Positions 6,720-12,498 of a DNA stretch of 12,498 nt are shown here, in pieces. The notes below the pieces were generated by a model that worked only from the letters and a program-made list of their open reading frames with translations, did not search any database and had not been told where the DNA came from. The position numbers and the translations under genes are program-made. The stretch comes from Verrucomicrobiales bacterium (GTDB lineage Bacteria; Verrucomicrobiota; Verrucomicrobiia; Limisphaerales; UBA1096): contig JAPPPH010000482.1 of NCBI GenBank assembly GCA_028817635.1, positions 5,446-17,943 of the forward strand. The letters are read 5' to 3'. Numbering within the stretch: position 1 is the stretch's first letter; each line of letters opens with the position of its first letter.

Positions 6720-7676
6720 CTAGTCATTCGACTTTCGCAACGCCTCGTATGCTTCGACAATGCGCTGCACGAGCGGATGCCGCACCACGTCCCGACGCTC
6801 AAATTCACAGAGGGCGATGCCGTCTACCTTGGCCAATGCGCGCTTGGCCTCGATTAGGCCGGAGCGTTTGCTTGGCGGCAGATCGATCTGCGTCGGATCG
6901 CCGGTGATCACTGCCTTGGAGTTGAAACCCAGTCGGGTGAGAAACATCAGCATCTGCTCCGCCGTCGCGTTTTGCGCTTCGTCCAAAATGATGAAGGCGT
7001 TATTGAGCGTGCGGCCTCGCATGTAGGCCAGCGGTGCGATCTCCACAATGCCGCGATCCATTAGTTTTTGCACCTCCTCCATCGGTAGCAGATCCTGCAG
7101 CGCGTCGTGCAGCGGCCGAAGATACGGCGCGAGTTTTTCGTACAAGTCACCCGGCAAAAAACCAAGTGCCTCGCCGGCTTCGACCGCAGGACGTGTGAGA
7201 ATGATACGCGACACCTTTTCCTCCTTCAACGCCATCACAGCCAGCGTCATCGCGAGAAACGTCTTGCCGGTGCCGGCCGGCCCCATGCCGAACGTGACAT
7301 CGTGTTTCAGGATCGCGTCGACGTACCGCTTTTGGCCGAGCGTCTTGGGATTAACCGGTGCCTTGCGGGATGACGTCTGCAGCGTGGTCGTGTACAGGCC
7401 GTCGAGCGCGTCCGGCCCCTCGGTGGCCACGGTGTTTAACGCGTAGGTGAAGTCGCGATTGCGGATGGCCACCCCGGCCTTGAGCGCGCTCTCAAGCGAT
7501 TGAAACAAGCTTGTGGCAACCGCCACGTTCCCCTCCTCACCCTCGAGCTTGATCCAGCCATCACGGCAGGTTGCCCTGACGCCAAGTCGATCATTCAGCG
7601 CCTGAAGATTCTTGGCTTCGTTGTTGAAAAGCTGCTGGGCAATCCGCGCGTTGTCGTAATGCAGCGTGGACGTCAT
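6720..7676 (-). CDS. phoH: PhoH-like ATPase (PhoL/YbeZ type)
   Basis: A cytoplasmic P-loop ATPase, probably an RNA helicase-like partner of YbeY. ATG 7676 (318 aa) is chosen because the longer frame, to a TTG at 7778, runs through the promoter and into the transposon repeat. Visible motifs: the PhoH approach segment PVNPKTLGQKRYVDAI, Walker A GPAGTGKT (132-139, K138), ILTRPAVEAGEALGFLPGD, LAYMRGRTLNNAFIILDEAQNAT with Walker B (D232, E233), and ITGDPTQIDLP. The N-terminal 100 residues form the small domain typical of this family. Length is normal for the PhoH/PhoL group. It leads the operon phoH-ybeY-DUF502-recO-cytochrome/WD40; no HD-domain gene lies between phoH and ybeY, unlike in some bacteria. 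One TTGGCCAA site at 6829 is read as Leu-Ala-Lys. Confidence 0.96.
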   Translation of the reverse strand: MTSTLHYDNARIAQQLFNNEAKNLQALNDRLGVRATCRDGWIKLEGEEGNVAVATSLFQSLESALKAGVAIRNRDFTYALNTVATEGPDALDGLYTTTLQTSSRKAPVNPKTLGQKRYVDAILKHDVTFGMGPAGTGKTFLAMTLAVMALKEEKVSRIILTRPAVEAGEALGFLPGDLYEKLAPYLRPLHDALQDLLPMEEVQKLMDRGIVEIAPLAYMRGRTLNNAFIILDEAQNATAEQMLMFLTRLGFNSKAVITGDPTQIDLPPSKRSGLIEAKRALAKVDGIALCEFERRDVVRHPLVQRIVEAYEALRKSND

Positions 7677-7716
7677 CAGAATGTGAGAAACAGGAACGAA
7701 TCGCTCATGCGCCGCC

Positions 7717-7745
7717 AATGTATCCCCCCGGGGAAACCGTGTCAA
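7717..7745 (-). promoter_or_regulatory. Sigma70-type promoter of the phoH operon
   Basis: On the minus strand a perfect TTGACA (-35; 7745-7740) is followed after exactly 17 bases by TACATT (-10; 7722-7717, 4 of 6 matches). Transcription would start near 7710 and give a leader of about 34 bases to the ATG at 7676. The -35 box lies 3 bases from the outer edge of the left repeat of the transposable element, which may have brought in or altered upstream control. Confidence 0.6.
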
Positions 7746-7748
7746 AAA

Positions 7749-7780
7749 ACATAAGGGGTCAGTCCCAGTAATTGACAATT
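7749..7780 (+). repeat. Left inverted repeat of the RAYT element
   Basis: Contains AAGGGGTCAGTCCC (7753-7766), then TAATTGACAATT (7769-7780). The reverse complement of the right end matches at 27 of 32 positions. GGGGTCAG-CCC cores are familiar as palindromic REP-like ends next to Y1 transposases. Confidence 0.88.
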
Positions 7781-7806
7781 AGAGATTTCCTCTTCAATTT
7801 TCGTCC

Positions 7807-8730
7807 GTGGCTAGAAAACTCAGAGTTCAATACCCAGGAGCGGTGTATCACATCATGAATCGAGGGGATCGCCGCGAAGATATTTTTCGTGACGATGAGG
7901 ATCGACGGCGATTTCTCAGCACATTGGGAGAGGTCTGCCAAAAAACGGGGTGGCAGATACACGCGTTCTGCCTAATGCCAAACCATTTTCATTTGGTCGC
8001 AGAGACTCCTCGGGGCGATTTGGTGTCCGGTATGAAATGGTTTCTTGGGACATACACCATGCGTTTCAACAGGAGACACAACCTCAATGGGCATCTGTTT
8101 GGTGGGCGCTACAAGGCACTAGTCGTCGATGGCAGCGGCAACGGTTATTTGAAAACTGTGTGCGACTATGTGCATTTAAACCCGGTGCGCGCGAAATTGC
8201 TTCGCCCTAGACAGCCGCTGGTGGATTATCCGTGGAGCAGTTGGCCAGAATATATGAAACCACAATCTCGGCGCTGGCCATGGCTGCGGGTAGACCGGTT
8301 ACTGGGAGAATATTTCATTCCAAAGGATAACGCTTCTGGACGGAGGCGGCTGGAAAAGGCACTAGAATCACGACGCATGGAACGGGAGGGCGATGAGTTC
8401 AAGTCCATACGCAGGGGATGGTTTCTCGGAGACCCAAAATTAAAAAAAATGCTATTGGCAAAGATGGCTACAGACTTGGGAGAATCTCACGTAAGCGAGC
8501 AACGTAGGGAATCATCGAATGAGTTGGCAGAGCGGAGTGTCCGTGTAGAATTAATAGAATTGGGTTGGTCGGAGGCTGATTTGGCCAAGCATCGGAAGGG
8601 TGCAAATGGCAAAGCCGTGATTGCGCGAAGGTTAAGGAAAGAGACGACAATGACGCTAAAGTGGATTGCCCAACGATTGAAAATGGGTAGCGCAAGCACC
8701 GTAACGCATTGCCTAAGGACATCCGGTTGA
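7807..8730 (+). CDS. REP-associated tyrosine transposase (Y1/IS200-like, RAYT)
   Basis: A 307-residue single-strand DNA nuclease of the HUH superfamily that acts on the flanking REP-like sequences. GTG 7807 gives the family start MARKLRVQYPGAVYHIMNRG. The HUH metal site is HFH (60-62, in LMPNHFHLV). The catalytic Tyr is most likely Y121 in CDYVHLNPVRAKLL; this NPVRA motif is diagnostic of RAYTs. HLFGGRYKALVVD lies between them. The extra C-terminal part ends in a possible helix-turn-helix (about 275-305, LKWIAQRLKMGSASTVTHCL), common in Planctomycete and Verrucomicrobial members. No stop or frameshift is seen, so the enzyme may be active. Codon use is more A+T-rich than in neighbouring genes, pointing to acquisition, yet it carries one TTGGCCAAG (8581) read as Leu-Ala-Lys. 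A TTGACA in the left repeat could serve as -35, but no good -10 follows. Confidence 0.93.
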   Translation: MARKLRVQYPGAVYHIMNRGDRREDIFRDDEDRRRFLSTLGEVCQKTGWQIHAFCLMPNHFHLVAETPRGDLVSGMKWFLGTYTMRFNRRHNLNGHLFGGRYKALVVDGSGNGYLKTVCDYVHLNPVRAKLLRPRQPLVDYPWSSWPEYMKPQSRRWPWLRVDRLLGEYFIPKDNASGRRRLEKALESRRMEREGDEFKSIRRGWFLGDPKLKKMLLAKMATDLGESHVSEQRRESSNELAERSVRVELIELGWSEADLAKHRKGANGKAVIARRLRKETTMTLKWIAQRLKMGSASTVTHCLRTSG

Positions 8731-8732
8731 CG

Positions 8733-8764
8733 AATTGTTGATTATAGGGACTGACCCCTTTTGT
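8733..8764 (-). repeat. Right inverted repeat of the RAYT element
   Basis: Contains GGGACTGACCCCTT (8747-8760), the exact reverse complement of the left 14-base arm, preceded by AATTGTTGATTA, a 10/12 match to the inner part of the left repeat. It begins 2 bases after the transposase stop and ends 9 bases before the convergent gene's stop. Confidence 0.88.
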
Positions 8765-8773
8765 GTGCCCAAC

Positions 8774-9358
8774 TTACTCCTTGAGTTTCACCCGGTAGTA
8801 TTGGCGCGGGTAAAGTGCCTTGCGGCGATCGGCAAATACTTCGTCCGAGCCGGTTCCATTGAACTTGGCGAGAGTTGTCCACGACTGAAAATCGGCTGTT
8901 GATTGAACCTCGTAGACATGCCCTTTGACAGTCTTGAATCGTAGGCTGAAGGGAAACTTTGGATTCTCGATTACGAGTTCTGGCGCTACTGGCTCGACCG
9001 GTTTTGTGGGCTTGCTCTTCGAGTTGCCCGGATGGGTCACCTCAGCCCCGGCGGTTGGTTTCCCGTCCCCGTCAGGATCGCCCAGTTCCACTCCGTTACT
9101 GGCGCCGTCCCCATCCGAATCCTTGGCCGCCAACACACGGCTCCAAAACGCGGCACGACTCCCGCGCGCTACCTCTTTTTCCACCGCAAGGCCAAATGCA
9201 TTTCGCGGCCCACCGTACGGCGAAAAATGACAGTTGCTGCAACTAAATTTGCTACCGTTCGGCAACTGTTCAACGCGCCAGGGACGCGCATCTGCCGCTG
9301 CCACGGAAAGCAATCCGACCACTGCTGCCAAAAGCCAACTTCTTCTCAACGCTGTCAT
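8774..9358 (-). CDS. Secreted CxxCH protein with calcium-type Asp-rich loops
   Basis: 194 residues from ATG 9358; a GTG at 9409 would add 17 residues before the signal peptide and is less likely. Residues 1-24 are a clear signal peptide (basic TALRRS, hydrophobic LLAAVVGLLSVAAA, ending ADA). CSNCH (40-44) is a single heme-c type motif, followed by FSPYGGPRNAFG. Residues 80-100 (DSDGDGASNGVELGDPDGDG) are two Asp-rich loops like thrombospondin type 3 or dockerin calcium sites. After a Pro/Lys linker, the last 65 residues (GHVYEVQSTADFQSWTTL...YYRVKL) resemble a short beta-rich module often seen at the C-terminus of secreted Verrucomicrobial proteins. A periplasmic or surface cytochrome is likely, but its partner is unknown. 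It lies 118 bases after manC and may have its own promoter. Confidence 0.82.
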   Translation of the reverse strand: MTALRRSWLLAAVVGLLSVAAADARPWRVEQLPNGSKFSCSNCHFSPYGGPRNAFGLAVEKEVARGSRAAFWSRVLAAKDSDGDGASNGVELGDPDGDGKPTAGAEVTHPGNSKSKPTKPVEPVAPELVIENPKFPFSLRFKTVKGHVYEVQSTADFQSWTTLAKFNGTGSDEVFADRRKALYPRQYYRVKLKE

Positions 9359-9410
9359 GAGGTGAAAACGTAGTTTAATTCTGCTCAACGAGCAATTCTC
9401 CGCACACACC

Positions 9411-9430
9411 GCTTGGCCAAGCGCTTGGCC
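9411..9430. repeat. Palindrome GCTTGGCCAAGC plus a half copy
   Basis: A complete 12-base copy (9411-9422) is followed directly by GCTTGGCC (9423-9430), a truncated second copy. The arrangement matches the tandem pair at 4741-4764 and lies in the 118-base gap between manC and the small CxxCH gene. No promoter or terminator is clear in the rest of this gap. Confidence 0.9.
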
Positions 9431-9476
9431 TCAATCTTTTTACCGGACTCGCTGGCTCGTCCCACCTGTTTGCAGA

Positions 9477-10589
9477 TCAGACGAGGTGGGCGAAGCGTTC
9501 GTCTTTTGCCAGCAGGGCGACGAGTTGCTTGATTTTTTGTGACTCAGATTTCGACGCAACCATGGTTGCGTCGTCGGTCTGCACCACAATCGTCTCGCTA
9601 ATGCCGACCAGCGCGACCGGGGTGCGGTTGCGCGTGCGGGCGTCGAAGATGACGTTGTCCGCAGAATCGACCTGCACGAGGTCAGCCACGGAACTGTTGC
9701 CGGCCTTGTCGGTTTGGACATGGCGGGCAAGCGCCGGCCACGAGCCGAGGTCGTCCCACCCGAACACGCCGTCCGCACAGACGATGTTTCGGGCGTTCTC
9801 CATGATGGCGTAGTCGACCGAGATTTTTTCCAGCCCGGGATAGTCTCTGGCCAAGGCGGCGTTGAGCTTGGCCAAGCCGCGGACGCGCCGCCATTTTTCA
9901 GCGACGGTGAACAACTTGGGCTGCAGTCGCTGCAACTCGTTCGCGATGGTCTCGTACGACCAGATAAACATCCCGGCGTTCCATCGATAGTTGCCGCTTT
10001 TGAGATAGCGTTTGGCCGTGGCGAGGTTCGGTTTTTCGACGAATTTTTTGGCCGAGAAAAATGTCGATTTGAGAGATTTTGCCGTGGTGGATCTTAGCTT
10101 CGTCCCGGTTTGAATATATCCGTAGCCGGTTGCCGGCTCGTGGGGCTTGATGCCGATGGTGACCAGCGCCGGTTCGCGCTTGGCCAAGCGCATGGAGTCC
10201 AGCAGCACGCTTCGAAACTTGGCTTCGTCCGGAATTACATGGTCGGCAGGCAGGACGGCCATCACGGCGTTCCCGGATCGGCCACCGACCAATGCAGCCC
10301 CCAGCGCCACGGCGGCGCATGTGTCCCGTCCGCACGGCTCGCCGATAATGTTACGCTTGGGCAATTCCGGCAGTTGCTTGCGCACCGAGGCCGCCTGCAC
10401 GGCGTTGGTGATGATCAGGATATTTTCTAGCGGCACGATCGGCTTCACGCGATCGACGGTCTGCTGCAGGAACGACCGGCTACCCAGCAGCGTGATGAGC
10501 TGCTTGGGTTTGCGCTCGCGGCTCACCGGCCAAAAGCGTTCGCCGCGGCCGCCGGCCATGATCACGATGTAGCGATCTTTTTTTTGCAT
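9477..10589 (-). CDS. manC: Mannose-1-phosphate guanylyltransferase
   Basis: Makes GDP-mannose from mannose-1-phosphate and GTP for polysaccharides and glycans. The 370-residue protein is the short form with the nucleotidyltransferase domain and a left-handed beta-helix-like tail, lacking the isomerase domain of bifunctional ManC/AlgA. Signature loop GGRGERFWPVSRERKPKQ spans residues 13-30; PADH is at 114-117 (metal-binding D116), FVEKP at 183-187, NAGMFIW follows, and GWDDLGSW is at 277-284. All key motifs are intact. The ATG lies 3 bases after the trpA stop, so the two are probably co-transcribed even though the pathways are unrelated. Two TTGGCCAA sites (9868, 10180) are read as Leu-Ala-Lys; the second is part of a 16-base palindrome at 10176-10191. 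The symbol reflects function; other names are in use. Confidence 0.93.
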   Translation of the reverse strand: MQKKDRYIVIMAGGRGERFWPVSRERKPKQLITLLGSRSFLQQTVDRVKPIVPLENILIITNAVQAASVRKQLPELPKRNIIGEPCGRDTCAAVALGAALVGGRSGNAVMAVLPADHVIPDEAKFRSVLLDSMRLAKREPALVTIGIKPHEPATGYGYIQTGTKLRSTTAKSLKSTFFSAKKFVEKPNLATAKRYLKSGNYRWNAGMFIWSYETIANELQRLQPKLFTVAEKWRRVRGLAKLNAALARDYPGLEKISVDYAIMENARNIVCADGVFGWDDLGSWPALARHVQTDKAGNSSVADLVQVDSADNVIFDARTRNRTPVALVGISETIVVQTDDATMVASKSESQKIKQLVALLAKDERFAHLV

Positions 10590-10592
10590 GGT

Positions 10593-11387
10593 TTAACGAA
10601 TCCCGGAGATGAGGTTCGCGGTGAAGTCCCGGACGTGCTGCACGAGATCGGGTGACTTACCCTTGTCCGCTATCTGGTTGACGATGGCGCTGCCAACGAC
10701 CACAGCCTCCGCATTCTGCGCCACCTCGGCCGCCTGTTCGGGATTCGAAATGCCAAAGCCTACGGCGATAGGAATGTCGGTGTTCGCTCGGATGGTGCCT
10801 GTCATCTCGCCGATTGTTTCGGAGACGGTTTGCTGCATGCCGGTCACACCTTCGCGGGAAACATAGTAAATGAATCCCTTACCTCGCTTCACGATTAACG
10901 CCACTCGATCCGGCGGCGTGGTCGGCGCCACGAGATAGATCGGGCACATGCCGGCATCGGCCATCATCGACTCGTAGTTTTCCGACTCCTCCGGCGGCAG
11001 GTCGAGTACGAGCAAACCGTCCACCCCCGCGGCCGCGGCATCGCTCACGAACTCCGCCAGACCGCGCTTATGCAGGATGTTGAAATAAACGTAGAGGACG
11101 ATCGGGATTGGCGAAGTCTTACGAATTATCGTCACGGTCTCGAGCACACCACCCGGCGTTGTGCCGGCGTCGAGACCGCGCTGGGCCGCCAACTGGTTCA
11201 CGAGGCCATCGGCCAGAGGATCGCTGAACGGCACACCCAACTCGAGGACGTCAACCCCAACATCATCAAACGCCAACGCGAGATAATGGGTGGCATCCAA
11301 ATTCGGATCACCAGCACCAATATAGACCACAAAGCCTTTCTGCCCCTCCTGTTTCAGGCGTTGAAACCGTTCTTCGATTCGGTTCAT
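10593..11387 (-). CDS. trpA: Tryptophan synthase alpha subunit
   Basis: Cleaves indole-3-glycerol phosphate to indole and glyceraldehyde-3-phosphate; indole is passed to TrpB. ATG 11387 gives 264 residues starting MNRIEERFQRLKQEGQKGFV, normal for the TIM-barrel family. The longer frame to a TTG at 11480 is rejected because that TTG is only the first part of a TTGGCCAA repeat. Catalytic Glu49 (LELGVPFSDPLADG) and Asp60 keep the E. coli numbering exactly. The phosphate-binding end GFGISNPEQAAEV...VVVGSAIV is present. One oddity is ADGLVNQLAAQRGLDAG, where many TrpA proteins have DGPxIQxA. No other trp gene is near, so the pathway is scattered. It diverges from holB and leads manC by 3 bases. 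Confidence 0.96.
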   Translation of the reverse strand: MNRIEERFQRLKQEGQKGFVVYIGAGDPNLDATHYLALAFDDVGVDVLELGVPFSDPLADGLVNQLAAQRGLDAGTTPGGVLETVTIIRKTSPIPIVLYVYFNILHKRGLAEFVSDAAAAGVDGLLVLDLPPEESENYESMMADAGMCPIYLVAPTTPPDRVALIVKRGKGFIYYVSREGVTGMQQTVSETIGEMTGTIRANTDIPIAVGFGISNPEQAAEVAQNAEAVVVGSAIVNQIADKGKSPDLVQHVRDFTANLISGIR

Positions 11388-11431
11388 GCACGGGCAAAAT
11401 GCCAAACGTTGGCGGCCGAGGCAAGAAACGC

Positions 11432-11443
11432 GCTTGGCCAAGC
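11432..11443. repeat. GCTTGGCCAAGC palindrome in the trpA-holB divergent region
   Basis: An exact 12-base copy, 45 bases upstream of the trpA ATG, in the only divergent gene gap of this half of the window. A regulatory role is possible but the same sequence is common inside genes. Confidence 0.92.
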
Positions 11444-11471
11444 GGAATGAAGCGGTCAATTCCAGAATCGC

Positions 11472-11481
11472 CTTGGCCAAG
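11472..11481. repeat. Second CTTGGCCAAG copy in the trpA-holB divergent region
   Basis: A 10-base copy 40 bases from centre to centre downstream of the previous one. It lies about 20 bases before the likely holB start. Confidence 0.9.
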
Positions 11482-11490
11482 CGCAGGCCG

Positions 11491-11496
11491 TATAAC
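11491..11496 (+). promoter_or_regulatory. Possible -10 box of holB
   Basis: TATAAC matches the -10 consensus at five of six positions, and the predicted transcript start would fall about at the GTG 11503. Only a weak -35 candidate lies upstream. If real, the holB message would be leaderless or nearly so. Confidence 0.22.
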
Positions 11497-11502
11497 CGCC
11501 TC

Positions 11503-12498
11503 GTGCCCGACGACGTGCCCGAAAACGAAAATCACCCAACGCAACTGCTCCGCCGCAGTCTGGCCAACGGGCGACTCGGGCACGCGTACCTGTTCGTCGG
11601 GGGCAATATCGAAAGTCTGGAGTCCCATGCCATCGAGCTGGCGCGAACGCTGAATTGCCAATCGCCCACTGCCACCGGCGAAACCGGCATTCCGCTCGAT
11701 CCGTGCCGCGAATGCACCGCCTGCCGCAAGGTCGACAGCCATAACTTCCCCGATCTCGATGTTGTCCGGCCCGAGTCCAAGTCGCGGGTAGTCACCGTCG
11801 ACCAAATTCGTGGACTGATCCAAAAAGTCTCCCTCAAACCTACCGAGGGCCGCTACAAGGTGGCGATCATCAGCGGCGCAGATCGAATGCCGCCGGTCAC
11901 CATCAATGCCTTTCTCAAGACGCTCGAGGAGCCTCCCGAGCGCACGGTGTTCATGCTGCTCACGGCGCACCCGGAGAAGGTCATCGACACTGTTTTATCG
12001 CGGTGCCTTCGGTTGAATTTCGAGGGCGAAACCGGTGTGCAATTGGACGCAGAGGATGAGGCGTGGCTGCAGTCTTTCGTTGGCATGACGGCACAGACCA
12101 ACGAGGGGCTGATGGGGCGCTACCGGCTGCTTGGAAATCTCGTCTCCCATCTCTCCGCAAAGCGCGAAGGTATTGAAGAAATACAACAGGCGGCTTCTCC
12201 TCTGACCCGGCACGACGACCTCGAGCCGGCGCTCCGCAAAAAATGGGAGAAGGAACTCGAGGCCTCGATCGAATCCGAATACCGCGGCCAGCGTAGCCAG
12301 TTTCTCGCCGGGCTGCAGTGGTGGCTGCGCGATGTCTGGCTGGCAGCGATGCAACAGAGTCGCGAGCTGCTGCACTTTCAGGCCTGGGCCGATGCCTCCG
12401 AGGTGGTGGCCAAGCGGATCAGCGCCGAGCAGGCGCTGGAGAATCTTCAGTCGCTGGAGGCCACGCAACGCCTGCTCGAGACGACCAATGTACAGGAG
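11503..12498 (+). CDS. holB: DNA polymerase III delta' subunit, 5' part
   Basis: Delta' is part of the clamp loader that opens the beta sliding clamp for replication. The frame is open from well upstream to the window end (332 codons from GTG 11503), so the 3' end is missing. GTG 11503 is the best guess; GTG 11515 is also possible. QLLRRSLANGRLGHAYLFVG is the usual delta' N-terminal helix and P-loop region. Cys52, Cys68, Cys71 and Cys74 form a four-Cys zinc module; the following SHNFPDLDVV is the usual next segment. Then come VDQIRGLIQKVSLKP, VAIISGADRM, NAFLKTLEEPPERTVFMLLT and the SRC motif (166-168), all family hallmarks. The P-loop GGNIESLES lacks the Lys of a working Walker A site, as in other non-hydrolysing delta' subunits. 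It diverges from trpA. Confidence 0.9.
   Translation, partial: MPDDVPENENHPTQLLRRSLANGRLGHAYLFVGGNIESLESHAIELARTLNCQSPTATGETGIPLDPCRECTACRKVDSHNFPDLDVVRPESKSRVVTVDQIRGLIQKVSLKPTEGRYKVAIISGADRMPPVTINAFLKTLEEPPERTVFMLLTAHPEKVIDTVLSRCLRLNFEGETGVQLDAEDEAWLQSFVGMTAQTNEGLMGRYRLLGNLVSHLSAKREGIEEIQQAASPLTRHDDLEPALRKKWEKELEASIESEYRGQRSQFLAGLQWWLRDVWLAAMQQSRELLHFQAWADASEVVAKRISAEQALENLQSLEATQRLLETTNVQE

Larger units (their letters stand above)
7749..8764 (+). mobile_element. RAYT (REP-associated tyrosine transposase) element
   Basis: A single transposase gene is bracketed by imperfect 32-base inverted repeats (7749-7780 and 8733-8764; 27 of 32 positions match). The outer part contains a perfect 14-base arm AAGGGGTCAGTCCC; the inner part shares TAAT and ACAATT. 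The unit is 1,016 bases long and noticeably more A+T-rich than its neighbours, consistent with separate origin. No target-site duplication is apparent, as expected for HUH enzymes. It sits between the phoH promoter and the 3' end of the small CxxCH gene, breaking no coding sequence. Confidence 0.8.

Noticed and set aside
7677..7778. N-terminal extension of PhoH to TTG 7778
   Set aside because: It would translate the promoter and the left inverted repeat of the mobile element.
11388..11480. TTG 11480 as the trpA start
   Set aside because: The TTG is part of a TTGGCCAA repeat, and the extra residues have no likeness to TrpA, which begins at ATG 11387.
4741..11481. TTGGCCAA as the REP sequence of the RAYT
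   Set aside because: The enzyme's own ends are AAGGGGTCAGTCCC-type; the short loopless palindrome cannot form a typical REP stem-loop and is mostly within genes.
11308..11970. 220-residue minus-strand frame across the trpA-holB gap
   Set aside because: It overlaps both clear genes, in a different frame from trpA, and has no family resemblance.
1..12498. tRNA, rRNA or CRISPR
   Set aside because: No cloverleaf-like sequence with a CCA-type end, no rRNA segments and no regularly spaced direct repeats were seen; the TTGGCCAA copies are irregularly spaced.

Overview
The window looks like chromosomal DNA of a GC-rich Gram-negative bacterium of the Planctomycetes/Verrucomicrobia group, more likely Verrucomicrobiota. 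This is inferred from gene content only. The clues are a Planctomycete-type cytochrome C domain fused to a WD40 propeller, a second CxxCH protein with Asp-rich calcium-type loops, a tiny lipoprotein with Trp-rich motifs, and an almost complete lack of Shine-Dalgarno sequences.

Layout. (1) 2-657, plus strand: the 3' end of a coiled-coil protein and a 57-residue lipoprotein, closed by a textbook terminator at 680-705. (2) 814-3417, plus strand: clpB, with an extended -10 promoter and a strong leader hairpin, followed by a terminator-like GC-rich hairpin. (3) 7676 down to 3474, minus strand: a tight gene series phoH - ybeY - DUF502 membrane protein - recO - cytochrome/WD40 protein, with 4- and 8-base overlaps inside it and a good sigma70-type promoter in front of phoH. 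(4) 7749-8764: a REP-associated tyrosine transposase (RAYT) element with 32-base imperfect inverted repeats, sitting immediately upstream of the phoH promoter. (5) 11387 down to 8774, minus strand: trpA, manC (3 bases apart) and a small secreted CxxCH protein. (6) From about 11503, plus strand: holB (DNA polymerase III delta'), divergent from trpA and cut by the window end.

Most genes are housekeeping: protein disaggregation (ClpB), ribosome quality control and rRNA maturation (PhoH, YbeY), recombination repair (RecO), replication (HolB), tryptophan synthesis (TrpA) and nucleotide-sugar supply (ManC).

The most unusual signal is not a gene. The 8-base palindrome TTGGCCAA, usually within GCTTGGCCAAGC, occurs 21 times, against about 0.2 expected by chance. 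It occurs in coding and noncoding DNA, in two different reading frames, sometimes as tandem pairs, and is about fivefold denser in the short gaps between genes. It resembles the HIP1 highly iterated palindrome of cyanobacteria in behaviour but not in sequence.
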